A stretch of DNA of 64,000 bases. It comes from Aedes albopictus (Eukaryota > Arthropoda > Insecta > Diptera > Culicidae). Made by a program: the position numbers and the translations under genes. Shown here piece by piece: positions 24,201 to 34,000 of this stretch. Location: positions 41,905,155 to 41,969,154 of the forward strand of contig NC_085137.1 of NCBI RefSeq assembly GCF_035046485.1, given 5' to 3'. Numbering within the stretch: the stretch's first letter is position 1; each line of letters begins with the position of its first letter. The notes below the pieces were generated by a model. The model was not told the DNA's origin, did no database searches, and saw only the letters and a list, made by a program, of their open reading frames with translations.

Positions 24201-25874
24201 AATTTTCTGATTATAACTCAAACTTGTAATTGCTGTAAAGGCCTTAAAAGTGTTATACACTTCATTGCTTCAGGCTATAAAGGAAGCCCTTACAAACTAA
24301 TGGTGCGCCTATTTTTGAGCTTTGGTAACCCTTAATGTAAGATTTAGTAGAAGAATTCCCCTGACTTTGGAGGAAACGTGTTCAAAGCTAATCCTTATCA
24401 AACCAGCTTGTCTCATGTCCCGTGTTTTTGCCAAATTTCTCCATATTCTAATCCCAACTTTCTTCCCTTACAGGCCCTGGAGCGCAACATGAGCCTCTCC
24501 GGCCAGTACCTGGAGGAACTGAGCCGCCGCTACCGGAAGCAGGTGGAAGAACTGCAAAACTCCTATGCCAAAACGCTTCACGACATCGAGGAGCAGAACC
24601 GGCGGATGCGCGACAGCGAAGCCCAGCTGCGCGAGGAGAACCAACGGCTCCGGGAGGATTTCCTCAGTTTTCGGGATGGCGTTTTCAGTTGGTGGAATGT
24701 TGCGTTGGTTGCTGGGGGGTTTCTTGTTATGCAGGTTGTGGTTGTCTATACGATGATTCGAGTCTGTGCCAAGGGTGGAAGGAGTACGGATCGAGATGAG
24801 ATCGCCAGAGAACTGGAACAGATGGATATTGGGAAGCAGCCGGTAAAGGGGAAGTTGTTACGGAGGAGGTCCATCGATGGTACGATCAGCGATCAAACGG
24901 TTGGTACGTTGAAAAAGAAGCGACCAAGTGAGGAAGCACTGAACATAAGTGGGACGTACGAGAATTTGTTGATTGCTGATAACGGTGGAGGGGACAACGG
25001 AAAGATCGAAAGGAGAAAGAAGAATAAGCAGAGGAAAATCTCTGCTCCTTCCATGGTTCAACAGAGTAACGGAAATGGTAAAGTTAAAAGAGCATCTTCG
25101 GTAGAACCATCCCCTGTTGGCAAAGTTGCCAAGGCCGAGCTGGTTAGGACGGAATCGGCTCCAGAGCCCCGAAGGTACTCACCAGAAAAATCAAAACCGG
25201 ACGAAAACAATCGTATAGAGGAGTTGCCGTTGCTAGAAGATAACGATGAGTTCATCATTCCCACGGCAATGGATTTGTCCTACAACGAGTTCGTTCCGGA
25301 CTCGACGTCAGAAACGGTCCATCAAACCAACGGCATGATTTCGTCGTCCTCTTCGATCGATTCCAAATCAACGACCAAATCCGGCAAGGGTCGACGTCTA
25401 TCATCCCCCGGATTTTTCAAATCATCCCTCTTGCGATCTAGTCGAAAATCCGGCAAGAAATCCACACCCAGCCAAAATGTAAGCAGTGCCAGTAGCAACA
25501 CCAGCAGTACCGGAAGTAGCAGTGTCCGGATCAACATCAATTTGCACAACGTGACCCGGACGGAAGACGAACCGCCCTCGCATCCCACGGCGGACGACGT
25601 CACCACGTCCACGGACACCGCTCCTGCCACCAACCAGCACTCGTGGTACAAGCTGAAAAAGTCCTCTAGTCAAGACAAAGTCACCACCACCAAACGTAAA
25701 TCCAAATCCGAAAGTCCGGAAGTGGAAACGACTCGCCACACCAACGGTTCGGTCAACGGATCGGATGTCCACCGGGTGCACACTTCGGTTTCGTTCAACG
25801 GCTCTAGCGAGAAGAAAATCTCCGGAAGCGGCGGTGGTGGAAGCTTTCGGAGGTTATTCCGGAAGGTGTTTTAG
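9286..25874 (+). CDS. SUCO: SUN domain-containing ossification factor homologue (SUCO/Slp1 family)
   Basis: Coding exons are 9286-9371, 20295-22443 and 24474-25874, all with GT-AG borders. Phases match: two bases plus one at the first junction, and codon-exact at the second. The product is about 1211 residues. Exon 1 encodes a cleavable-looking signal peptide (MKKLTVLLTFCWVLLVSQ). Exon 2 carries an acidic linker and a SUN-like domain at about residues 201-339, with the family signatures NPCTSKIWFVVELCEPIQ and YNSEHYCPVSLFRVYGTS. Exon 3 opens with RIK|ALERNMSLSGQYLEELSRRY, the family's conserved coiled coil (about 746-805), then one membrane span (about 820-840) and a long Ser/Thr-rich basic tail. 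Homologues are ER-membrane glycoproteins; yeast Slp1, with Emp65, guards soluble folding intermediates from degradation, and the mouse gene affects bone collagen secretion. The start at 9286 was chosen because it begins the signal peptide; ATG 9190 is an in-frame alternative. Confidence 0.9.
10125..10205 (+). repeat. tRNA-derived SINE head
   Basis: CTTGGTGATCTAGTGCTCGC (A-box-like) is followed about 45 bases later by GGTCCTGGGTTCAATTTCC (B box), and the downstream body is pyrimidine-rich. This is a typical pol III promoter layout of insect SINEs. It lies in SUCO intron 1. Confidence 0.5.
11047..11161. mobile_element. 115-bp piggyBac-type MITE, TTAA target duplication
   Basis: TTAA at 11043-11046 and 11162-11165 flank it. 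The ends are inverted copies (CCCGGGAGCGGTCGCGTC; from the right CCCTCGAGCAGTCGCGTC). The small internal part holds GTGTAC-type palindromes. No coding capacity. Confidence 0.75.
11486..13733 (-). mobile_element. 5'-truncated LINE (endonuclease end, reverse transcriptase, C-terminal domain)
   Basis: A 14-bp direct repeat GACATTCAGTAGTT (11472-11485 and 13734-13747) frames the insert, which reads on the minus strand. From 13738 the frame starts inside the endonuclease (SDHYLVMVKLRPKLS). It continues through the RT palm (AAGKDGIAAELIK, PIHKKGDK, GLRQGDGLSCLLFN and the catalytic FADDMDII near 12260-12285) into a C-terminal GRIRWAGHVARMP domain near 11700-11750. Damage: an in-frame TAA at 13280-13282, a frameshift near a G7 run (11943-11950) and another near 11790. 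The 3' tail is an AT-rich TGAAA-like repeat. It cannot move by itself. Clade not fixed; the RWAGHVARM domain is shared by several LINE groups. Confidence 0.88.
14128..14423 (+). repeat. Dispersed repeat beginning CTAGCTGTCCCGGCAAACG
   Basis: It starts ACTAGCTGTCCCGGCAAACGTTG and ends in a TTTTTATATA tail, with GATCGGTTCATCCGTTCGTG inside. A second copy lies at 28623-28881 and an interrupted reversed copy at 29015-29154 plus 34523-34562. The family name is not known to me. The foldback element at 14424 inserted into its TA-rich tail. Confidence 0.55.
14424..15808. mobile_element. Foldback DNA element with ~440-bp arms, starting CAGGGTGTTAGG
   Basis: TA at 14422-14423 and 15809-15810 flank inverted ends CAGGGTGTTAGGTTCCTGAG and its complement. 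The left arm runs to about 14866. The right arm begins near 14931 and is interrupted by a second element (about 15003-15470), resuming to 15808. There is no transposase frame. It lies in SUCO intron 1. Confidence 0.75.
15003..15470. mobile_element. Inner element with repeated TTCGATATAACGTAC motifs
   Basis: At least eight copies of TTCGATATAACGTAC or close variants occur. Four or more are clustered directly at the left (15008-15090), two are inverted at 15221-15260, two are direct at 15408-15432, and an inverted one ends the element (15449-15465). The outer ends match as inverted copies (GGTATTCTTCGATATAACGTA / GGTACTCTTCGATATAACGTA). The element interrupts the right arm of the surrounding foldback element. 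The motif resembles terminal repeats of pogo/Tigger-like elements, an inference from memory. Confidence 0.6.
16735..17300. repeat. Repeats sharing TTTCTTGAGCGA...GATAGGC blocks
   Basis: A block starting TTTCTTGAGCGAATCAGGCA (near 16866-16932) recurs as TTTCTTGAGCGATTTCTTGC (near 17222-17292). Both continue to a CATCRAGATAGGC...AAGAAATTTCTT segment. Inverted copies of the start (GGAATCGCTCAAG) lie near 16756 and 16970. These look like overlapping terminal parts of one short DNA-element family. Confidence 0.4.
18545..19150. mobile_element. ~600-bp foldback element with diverged arms
   Basis: The left arm (about 18590-18775) contains TTGGAGGATTGCGTCAGTCT and GGTCTAGGACTGTACC. The right arm (about 18948-19140) contains the reverse complements GGTACAGTCCTAGACTGCTG and ATTGACGCAATCCAATCCTCC. 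A CACCATGGTGAACGGGC block in the loop recurs at 17447. There is no coding capacity. The borders are approximate. Confidence 0.5.
22540..23450. repeat. Degenerate AAGCTT-containing tandem repeats in SUCO intron 2
   Basis: The intron is largely made of diverged units of about 25-35 bp containing AAGCTT or AGCTTC next to runs of T and GGAGAAACTTTTCC-type blocks. It is not coding. Another short block of a different, 12-15-bp kind (ATTCCTCCA-like) follows at 23700-23945. Confidence 0.5.
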
Positions 25875-26030
25875 TTTTGGCGTTGCGGCCGAGATAGAAA
25901 AACGGATAGAAGGAAGTGTTCATGAGGTTTGAAGCCAGCTGGTTGGTGGGGAAGGAGCTGTTCCTTAAAACATAAAATAGACTGATCGGACTAAGAGAGG
26001 GCTAGGGCAAAGCAACATAAATAATATAAT

Positions 26031-26036
26031 AATAAA
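26031..26036 (+). terminator. Polyadenylation signal AATAAA of SUCO
   Basis: It is a canonical AATAAA 157 bases after the SUCO stop codon, in a T/G-variable AT-rich 3' leader. It is the first perfect hexamer after the gene. Confidence 0.5.
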
Positions 26037-26619
26037 CCGGAAGAGCTTTAAAAGCGTGTGCATGAGTGGTGGAATGCCTGGGAGAGAACGTATGCGAACG
26101 GGTGAGCGCTGAGGTTCCATAAGTAAGCTGGGAGAATGAACTTGTGTGAATCGATATTAACACACACAACAATACAACACTGCTCCGTTTAGTAGTAAAC
26201 TGTTCGTTTTTAATGTGAAGTAATTGTATAGAAGAAAAGCATGCATTATATTGGAATATAGCTATTGTATCTAAATTTCTTTTTTAAACAAATTGTATGC
26301 GTATGTTTCAATTCGGTTGGCGTGAGTTTCCTCGCAGAAGAAATAACACTTGGTAGATGCTCTTAAGCTGGAATGATGGGCGAGGTATCCAGTAGGTATT
26401 CTTAATGTAAGAATGCTGGACAATAATTGGCTGTCGAATTGTTGAAGGACTTGCTTCATTGCAAGTAGATATGCAATTGTAACGCAAGACAGCTTTGCTT
26501 TTGTAATCGAAGTGAAATCTGCAGCACTTTACACGCTTCATTAAACGCTTTGAAAATCGCAGCATTTTTCGGACTGTCTCACAGAATCAAAGTTACAGCT
26601 AACATTTCTGTTTTCAATT

Positions 26620-27185
26620 AGCGGATTCCTCGGGAATGTATTTCTGAAGATATTTTATTGTAAATTTAACTTAAAGGTATTTCAAGCTGAAATCATTAGA
26701 TTTCTACCGAGATGACATAGCTGCAAAGATTTTACATGAATTTCTAGCAACATTCTTGAAGTTTCACTATAAATCCGGTGGTGTTTCTATAGAGATCTCG
26801 GACCGAATCCATCTTAAATGTTGTCAAGGATATATCCAGTAATTCTACTAAGAAGTCATGGAAAGAATCCCTATAGAAATTTTGGAAGGTATAGCCATGG
26901 AGATGTCACGGAAAGAATCTCCTGAAAGATCCTTAAAAGCTAAACATATCTCTGAAAAACCCCTGGAAAATTATGGAGGAACTCCGGAAAGAATCTATGG
27001 AAGACTGTATGGAAGAACATTGGTAGAAATATCAACAGAAATTTATAGAGGAATTCCGAGAAAATCCATGAAGACAATCCAAGAAGAAATTGGTAAGAAA
27101 AGGATTCTTCAGAGGAATTTTAAAAAATCTGCGGAGAATTCCCAGAAGAAAATTGAACCCTTGGAGGTATTTTGGCTTTGCTTAG
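26620..27185. repeat. Degenerate 12-15-bp GGAATTCC-type repeat block
   Basis: Units such as GGAAAGAATCTCCTG and GGAATTTTGGAAGG follow each other with many substitutions. A 110-codon open frame (26858-27190) is a by-product of this periodicity and has no recognisable domain. Confidence 0.45.
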
Positions 27186-27189
27186 ACTG

Positions 27190-28027
27190 ACTGCTCATAT
27201 CTATGGTTGCTACTCCGCGATTGACCCGAACCAATGACAGTTGCACAATTAATCAACTGAATAATTGACTGGAAGTGACCAGTATTTTCACTGTGCACGC
27301 TTCAGAGTCTCTCTTGTGGGAAGGAATATTATTACCGGTCTTTGTTATGTGAAGGACCGCGTTTACCGCTGCGACTCCTTCAAAGGCTGCAGGAAGGAGT
27401 GTGTGTTAGAAGGGAAGGTATCGTTGGGTCTGGATTCACTTTGATAAGTAATATGACTTTTTTATGTTGAATCATGCCATGGTAGCTGCCGCGTTATTCT
27501 TTACTATACGCGGAAAGCCAACAATCCTTGGAGGTTTTCTGGAAAAATTTGGTCTGGTATCACTCAACTCACTCCACCTTAAGAGCATTTACCGCTAGGG
27601 ATACCTCTCTCTAGCTGCTTATTATACCTTAATCTACCGATAGAGAAAATATTGTAGTAATCCAGTCATACGAAAACTAGTTAAACCTAAGACTGTTATG
27701 TGTTGCATCGCGGGTGTTTCGGTACACGAAACACCCACTCCCGTACATTATCTCAAACGCTTGAAGCGTATTGAAACCTATAGGAAAACTAACTAGCAGT
27801 TTTTAGAAACAGAATCGAGCATGAAGCGAAAACGTTGCAAACGAGGAACGAGACGAAGCTGTTAACATTTTCCGCTTCAGGAATGTGAGTAAAGACGCGA
27901 GTGGCAAAACGTGTTGAAGTATAATTGTTGAAACCAATAAACCTAAGTAATGTGCTTATTTAAAGCCCATGGATTCGTTCGAAGAGCATAAAAAGAAATC
28001 CTTTCTCAGAAGTCAACCAAACGAAAA
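27190..28027. other. Intergenic stretch between SUCO and METTL13
   Basis: No gene or clear repeat family was seen. A small perfect hairpin (10-bp arms GGGTGTTTCG/CGAAACACCC around a 5-base loop) lies near 27714-27738. Downstream of METTL13 on the minus strand there is only a variant AATAAG signal near 27955. Confidence 0.3.
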
Positions 28028-31000
28028 CTATATTTTCAACCCCTCAACAAACTCCTCCAAATCAACGAGGTCGTCCCGACTTAGCTTGAACTTTTTGGCC
28101 AACGAGTTGATCTCCTTCGCGGATTGTTTCATACCAACCTGCCACTTGTCTCCACTATCCAAAGCTGCGTTATCCGCACAGTAGAAGATTTCATTCACGT
28201 CCTCCTCCAGCTTGTAGGAAAGCACGTACTTGAACACCTGCTTCAGCTCGTCGACGACCTTCCCACGCAGCGAATCATCCCGGCAGACCAGATTCAGCAC
28301 GAAAATTCCACCGGAGCCCACCAGCGCCTTCGTGTTATCCAACACTTTCCGGTCCAGGAAAGCTTGCGGTGGACAGCTCATGCCCAGCGTTGGATCTTTA
28401 CTATCGACGTCGAAGAGGATGGCCCTGAAGTGTCGGTTCTGTTGAACGCAGTCCGCCACATAATCGATTCCGTCTGCGATTTCTACCTTTAATCGGTCGT
28501 CCAGCGTCAAACCAAAGTAGCTGGTGGCTACGGTTAGCATTTCCGGATCGATCTCCACCGCTACCATATTGGTGTTCCTGGGAATAAAATAGTTTACAAT
28601 CAAACAATCCAGATTTTATTGAAAACTAGCTGTCCCCGGCAAACTTTGTCTTGCCTACTGCATTTTTTGACGTTTCAAGTCTTTAGCCAAGCGCCCAAGT
28701 CTTCGTTCAAAATGTATGAGAACCCGATTTTCAAAAACTCGTAATTTCCCCATGTTTTTGGTCTCATAAACCTTCCTTGGGTGAAAACTAACAGAACAAA
28801 ACTTAGACGACCCAAATCGGACCATCCGTTCGCAAGTTATGCGCGGTCCCACGTATGCCACTGCATTTTTATATATATAGATTGAAAATAACGTTTTCAA
28901 TTGTATTTTACGTACATTTCTCACCCTGTACTCATGACTCAAAATAAAATTTCCTGAGTGCTCCAGGTTTTTCCAGGGGAAAATTTTGAATATTTTGGGT
29001 TCAAAAGTAAGCCTAATCTATATCTTTATATATAAAAATGCGGTGGCATAACCCAAGGAATGTTTATGAGGCAAAAAACATGGAGAAATTGCGATATATA
29101 TAAAAAAAAACATTTTTCTTGCATTCTTTGAACGGAGACTTACTGCGTTATGACCATTGGCGTATCTAGGATTTTTTCCTAGGGGGTGCCTAGGGGGTGC
29201 CATTTTCAGTGGCTTCTAGGTTATTTTGCTTTTTTTTGTAAAAGGAAGTACCGATCCTCCCTCAATTTTTTAGTATAATGATATACTGCGTCGCGGAAAA
29301 AAATAGAACGTAAATTTAAACGCGATATAAATTAAAGAACAGTTTTTTTTGGAAAATCCAAACCGTTGTACTGATGTGAGGTTTGGAAACTTGATAACTT
29401 GATTGCGTATATTACATGGAATTTGTATTTTAGAAATTGTTTTGCAATTTATTTCAATTAAGGCTTTTGCAAATCTCTCAGAAATTCCTTTGGATTTGGC
29501 AAATTTCTTCGGAAATATCTTTCCCAAGTAAAACAGAAAACATCTTTTGAAATAGGATTCAGAAAAAAGGTTATAAGCGACATTCAAAACATCTTTAGTT
29601 GAAAATATGTTTTTACTAAGTATAGCGACAACAAGCTGATAAATAATATCACCAACAATTTTCGAAGTTAATTTCACGTTTAAAATACACGGAGTAAACA
29701 TGTTGGAAGTATGTATTATCGTTTACCTTTTTAAAGACGTAAAGATCCCCTTCGGCAATTTCTTTAAGAATTTATTTGGTAATATGTTTAGAAATTGACA
29801 CTAAACACCTTTCACGCATCTTTTGAAAATTTTATCGGCAATAACTTTGAAAATTTATTCGGAAATTCTTTTATATATCGCTCCAATAATTGTAATGAAA
29901 ATTCTTTAGAAAATTTCTTCTGTAATTATTTAAGGAATTCCTGCAGCAGATAGTTTTGGAATACCTTCGGCAATCCCGATATTACTTGCATTGAAAATTT
30001 ATTTGGGAATTTTATCAGCAATTTCCTTGGAAATTTTGGTAACTTCGATTATTACTGTGGGAACTTCTTCGGTAATTCATTTGGAAATTGATTCGACAAA
30101 TTCCTTAAAGATTTCCTTCGAAAATTTATTCGAAAAAAAAAATCTTTGGTGGTTCTTTAAAAATTCTGTCACGGTGATACTACGACAATTACTTCTGGAA
30201 TTCTTTCAAAATTTTATTCAGGAACTCCTTTGATGATTTCGGAAAATTCTTTGAGGATTTATTAGAAATTTTTTGTGAATGTTTGTGAAAATTTTTAAAG
30301 AATATATTTCGGCAATTTATTTTGAGATTGCATTTAGCCAATTAAAAAAAGAAAGCCTTGATGTTTTCTTTAGGAATTCCACCGGTAATGAATTCCTTTG
30401 CAACTACTTCGAAAGATTTTTTTTATCTGTATCACGGAATTTTTAGCCCTAGGCTAGATGGACTAGATCACGCCCGAAACCGGTCGACGTAAAGGTAATT
30501 TGAATCTTTTCTTGACGATTGTAAGAACGATAAGTGTTATGTCTTGTCTCATGTCGCGTCTCGTGTGTGTCGTGAAGTTCTTCCCGGGTAGACGAGAATA
30601 TCTAAATCATATCTCAAATCAAACACTTTTTGCTGTCATAGCTCGATGTGATTTTGATGAGTTATTCAAAAATCTAATGAATATCGCACGAATAGCTCAA
30701 AGTGATATGATGTCAGTTCTTGTTTTCGTTGAAATAGCTGAAAATTTCTACATAAGAACAAGTTTAGCTCTTCTGCACGAAATGGAACACATACACCCAT
30801 AGAGATGGCTCAATGTTAGTGAAATGCCATGTGCCCCTTTCTGAGCTGTGGAAACGAAGAACCACATGCTCTTGTTCCCATGTTATTTTCAACAGTGAGC
30901 CACAGTTGAGTGGTAACCATCGCCGCCTGTGAATCCTAAGGTCGTAGGTTCGATGCTGCATGCTGACATTTTTTTTATTTTTTTTTTCTAGAAAAAAGTG

Positions 31001-34000
31001 GCACAACTTGTTTGCTATTATTTTGATCTTGTAATATCTTAACGAGCTATTATTGAGTAGTTCACCATATTAGATTTTGCTATTATTTCTGTTCTTTTAC
31101 CTCTTATATCAATCAAACCAATATCAGTTTTTGCTTTTCAGTAATTCAATCAATCATAGCTGAATATGCTGTTCATCAGATTTTTCCACCTACTCGGGTT
31201 ACGTTAGCATAAACTGTAAAAGTTAATAATTCCTTCAGCATGTTTTTTTTTTTAATTTCTGTGGTAGTTTCATTGGAATTTAACTTATTTAATTTCTTTC
31301 ATTTTTTTTATAATTTCAATAGCTATTCTTCTGAAATTATTTTAGAAAATTTTTCCAGTAGTTTTGCAAATTTCTCAGGCAATTTCATCGTGATTACTTT
31401 TGAAATTCTTTATGATTTAATTCTAGTTATACCTATTGCTTCCGAAAATTGCTGAATTGAAAAATCAGAAATTCTAAACTGGGCTTGCTTGAAGAAAATC
31501 CTATGAAATTCATGGAAAACTTCCCGACAAATCCCAAAAGAAATAACTGGAAAAATTTCCATCAAAATTACCTTAGAACTTTCGAAGTTGTGGAGTGAAC
31601 CTGGTGTGATGGTTAAATCACTTGACTATCACGCCGAGGACCTGGGATCGAATCCCACTCACAAAACAATGTGAGTTCTTCCTCCGGAAGGGAAATAAAG
31701 CGTGGGTCCCGAGATGAACTCTTCGTTTTTGGACGTGTACGAACAACGTACGAAAATCAACGCAGTCAGTTGGACATTGTCCTGTAGATGGGCTAGATCA
31801 CGCCCGTATCCGGCAATTTTAATCTTTTCTTGATGATTGTAAGAACGATAAGTGTCTTGTCTCATGTCGCATCTCGTGTGTGATGCTGAAGGAACTTGCA
31901 AAGAAATGGCCATACTGTGGTCTAGCGAACACGGAGTCGTGGGTTCGAATCCCACCCATCTCTCAATTTGTCAATTAGCTATAATCTGTGGCTTCTAATT
32001 CATTATAAATTTTTCCCGTACTTCCCTAAAGGATTTCACTAGAGGTTTTTCTAGTAATACCTCCTGGAATTTCTCTGGAAATTCCAACTATTCCCGAAAT
32101 TCGTTTAGGGAATCCTCTAGAGTTTTATATTGGAATTTCTTCAGCTGGAATTCCTTGAAGAAGACCCAGAGGAGTTCCAGGAGTAATATCATGATTAATT
32201 TCTAGAGCAATCCTTTATTAACTCTAGAGGATCTCCTGGATGAGTCTTAAGAAAAATCTCTGGAAGAATCAAATGCATTTCTGAAAGTATCCAAGTATCA
32301 GCGAGCATTGCTGACACATTAGAGGCAGCAGGAATCGCTTATGGAACCCCAGGAGGAGTTCCTGGATGAAAGTCAAGAGGAATTCCTGGAGGAATCCAAT
32401 GATAAATATTTAGAGAAATCCCAGGAAAAAAATCCTTTAAGATTTCCAGGAAGAAACACTGAAAGCAATGCTCCTATTAAGATTGCCTTGAATAATCCCA
32501 GCAAGTTTTTGGAGGAATCCCTGGAGAAATTCTTAGAAGAATCCCCAGAAGAACTCCGTGAGGTATTTTAGTAAGTATTTCAGGAGGAGTCCTAGGAGGA
32601 ATTGCTGGAAGAACCACAGCAGGAATATCTTGAGAAATTCAGCTGAAATTCCTGGAGGAAGAGCATGAAAAGCTTATGAGAGAATCCTTGGTTAAAAATT
32701 CCTGGAGGAATCACCGGAGAGCTGCTGAAGAAATCACAGGAAAAATCTCAAGAGGTTTTATTTGCAGCATTCTGGGATGTATCATTGTAGAAATCTCAGC
32801 ATAAATCCTAGGAGTAGTTGCTGGAGGAAACTACACAGAAAATGACTGGGATAATCCAAAGAAAAAATCCTTGGAATACCTAGAGAAGTCCCTGCAAGAA
32901 CCGGTAAAGGTATTTTGAAAGAATTTATAACAAAGGCCCTGATTGAATCGCAGTAGGAATTTCTGAAGAAATCTCAGGAAGATTTTCCGGAAGAATTTCA
33001 GCCACAATGCTAGGATAAATTCGTATAGGAATCACTAGAAGAATTTCTGGACGTTTTCTAGTAAGAATTTACGGAGGAATTGCTGGAAGAACCGCAGGAA
33101 AACTTGTTTGAGGCATCCTTGAAGGAAGGCCAAAAGGAGTTTATGCAGGAATTTCTGGATGAATCTTTGGATAAAATCTCTGAAGGAATTCCTGGATGAG
33201 TGCTTGGAGAAATCCGTGGTAGAAGAATCAAAGAAATTTCTGCAAGAATTCCAGGAAGTTTGCCTGGAAAGATCACAGCAAAAAAGCCAGGAGAAAGCTC
33301 TAGAAGAATCCGTAGCATAATTTCTAAATTTCCACAGTTAGAATTTCTGGAGGAATTCTTAGCTGGAATATCTGGAGTTGATCTGGAGGAATTCTTAGAA
33401 TCAGGAATACCGGGGGTATCCTAAAATTAGTTCCCCTAAAAATGCCTGGAGGATGCCTGGAAATCTCAGGAGGATTTCTCGAAGTATTGCAGCAAGTAAG
33501 TATGCCAGGAAAATTCCCTAGAAGTATTTCTGAAGGAGTTCTAATGGGGATTGCTTGAAGAATTCCAGCTGGAATTCATGGAGGAAGGGCAATAGAAGTT
33601 CTTGGAGAAATCTTCTGTGGAATTTCTGGAAGAAACTCTGGACGAAGTCCTGGATAAATCCTTGAAGAAATCTCTGGAAGAATCACCGAAGGGATTTTTA
33701 GAAAAATCCAAGGGAGATTTTCCGGAAGAATTTCTAGAACTTCCCTAGTAGAATACCTGGAGGTACCATATTGAGAATTTTTGGAGAAGTTCTAAGATAA
33801 ATTGCTGCAAGAATCGCAGCAGGAGTTGCTTGAGGAATCCTAGCCACAATTCCCGGAGGAATGCCAATATAAGCTCCTGGAGGAATTCCATGAGAAATTT
33901 CTGGAAGAATCTCTGAATAAAATCTCTGAAGGAATTCCTGAAAGAATCACCGGAGAAACTTCTGAAAGGATCACAGGAAGATTGTCTTGAATAATCCCGC

